This document shows positions 13,604-14,094 of a DNA stretch of 14,094 nt, piece by piece. Source of the stretch: an uncultured Clostridia bacterium (GTDB taxonomy: Bacteria; Bacillota; Clostridia; Oscillospirales; Ruminococcaceae); the NCBI GenBank assembly GCA_947072265.1, contig CAMTHN010000010.1, forward strand, positions 1-14,094, read 5' to 3'. The notes beneath the pieces are model-generated. The model was not told the DNA's origin. It saw only the letters and a list, made by a program, of their open reading frames with translations, and made no database searches. The position numbers and the translations under genes were made by a program. Every line of letters begins with the position of its first letter. The stretch's first letter is position 1.

Positions 13604-13653
13604 AGATAAGAGTTTAACAGTTTGTTAAACTCTTATCTTTATAGTATAATATT
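13600..13653 (+). terminator. Terminator after spoIIR
   Basis: A perfect 19-bp stem pairs 13600-13618 with 13624-13642 around the loop AGTTT and includes the spoIIR stop codon. The T-tract is imperfect: AGTATAATATTTT follows. The right arm also contains the -35 of the next promoter. Confidence 0.75.
13622..13650 (+). promoter_or_regulatory. Promoter for addB overlapping the spoIIR terminator
   Basis: TTGTTA at 13622-13627 (4 of 6 to the -35 consensus) and a perfect -10 TATAAT at 13645-13650 are 17 bases apart. The -35 lies inside the loop and right arm of the spoIIR terminator. Transcription would start near 13657, leaving room for GAGAGGT at 13666-13672 before the addB start. Confidence 0.5.
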
Positions 13654-13679
13654 TTAAAAAGTGATGAGAGGTAAATGGA

Positions 13680-14090
13680 ATGGTACATTTTATATTAGGT
13701 AGAGGGGGAACTGGAAAAACTACCTATTTATATGAAAAAATAATGGAGAATATAGATAAATGTAAAAAGATATATTTAGTTGTTCCAGAACAGGTTTCAT
13801 TCACAAGAGAAAAAAAGATCATAGAAATTATAAAAGAAAAACATCCATATTATAAGGTCGAGGTTATAAGTTTTAGTTGGATATCAAATAATATCTTTAA
13901 AGAATATGGTGGAATTTGTAGAAATTTTGCAAAAGAGGGAACTAAAAATATAGTTATGTATCAAACTTTAATAGAGGTTAAAGAATATTTAAATAGATAT
14001 AGAGGTATGGAGCAAGATTTAAAATTTATAGAAAAAATTATTAACTTTATAAATAAATTAAAAAATGTATATATTTATACAGAAGATTAA
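13680..14090 (+). CDS. addB: Start of AddB nuclease subunit; reading frame closes early
   Basis: AddB (RexB) is the partner of AddA in the helicase-nuclease that resects double-strand breaks and recognises Chi. The start of the family is clear: a Walker A-like GRGGTGKTT at 7-15, VVPEQVSFTREK at about 39-50 and VISFSWI soon after. Family members are about 1,150 residues, but this frame stops at TAA 14088-14090 after 136 residues, in the helical region that normally continues with a motif like EDL. One missing base could explain it: an extra T in GAAGATTAAATTA would restore EDLN. It may be a frameshifted pseudogene, a sequencing error or a truly short protein; the window ends four bases later, so this cannot be settled here. 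The ATG has GAGAGGT upstream and its own likely promoter. Confidence 0.8.
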   Translation: MVHFILGRGGTGKTTYLYEKIMENIDKCKKIYLVVPEQVSFTREKKIIEIIKEKHPYYKVEVISFSWISNNIFKEYGGICRNFAKEGTKNIVMYQTLIEVKEYLNRYRGMEQDLKFIEKIINFINKLKNVYIYTED

Positions 14091-14094
14091 ATTA

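Overview
The window is very A+T-rich (under about 30% G+C by eye), uses TTG and GTG starts as well as ATG, has strong Shine-Dalgarno sequences, and carries the sporulation gene spoIIR. This points to an endospore-forming, low-GC Firmicute of class Clostridia. A Clostridiaceae member or a segmented filamentous bacterium (Candidatus Arthromitus type) would both fit. That assignment is inference from gene content and composition, not from a search.

Layout. Bases 1-61 hold the 3' end of an unidentified gene, followed by an M19 dipeptidase. A shared hairpin terminator separates the dipeptidase from a convergent 52-residue cysteine-rich DUF1540 gene on the minus strand. A TTG-started metallophosphoesterase follows. 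Next comes the protein quality-control block: tig (trigger factor, with an unusual lysine-rich repeat tail), clpP and clpX. A perfect hairpin terminator ends this block, and lon follows from its own promoter. Downstream of lon, tightly spaced or overlapping genes encode EngB (GTPase), LysA (diaminopimelate decarboxylase), a SAM-dependent methyltransferase and Hsp33 (hslO). A consensus promoter then drives four tRNA genes (Val, Asp, Phe, Cys), all with encoded CCA. A 19-bp hairpin sits only 17 bases ahead of ispE. spoIIR follows ispE, and the window ends in the start of addB, whose frame closes at codon 137, four bases before the end.

How the genes work together. Trigger factor receives nascent chains, ClpXP and Lon degrade misfolded or regulatory proteins, and Hsp33 protects proteins under oxidative stress, so much of the window concerns protein homeostasis. 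EngB serves ribosome assembly, LysA makes lysine from diaminopimelate, and IspE belongs to the MEP isoprenoid pathway. SpoIIR links forespore and mother-cell sigma factors. Most of this is conserved housekeeping; I see no new multi-gene defence, mobile or biosynthetic system. The points most worth checking are the trigger factor tail repeat, the interrupted addB, a sigma-E/K-like promoter before spoIIR, and the hairpin before ispE.
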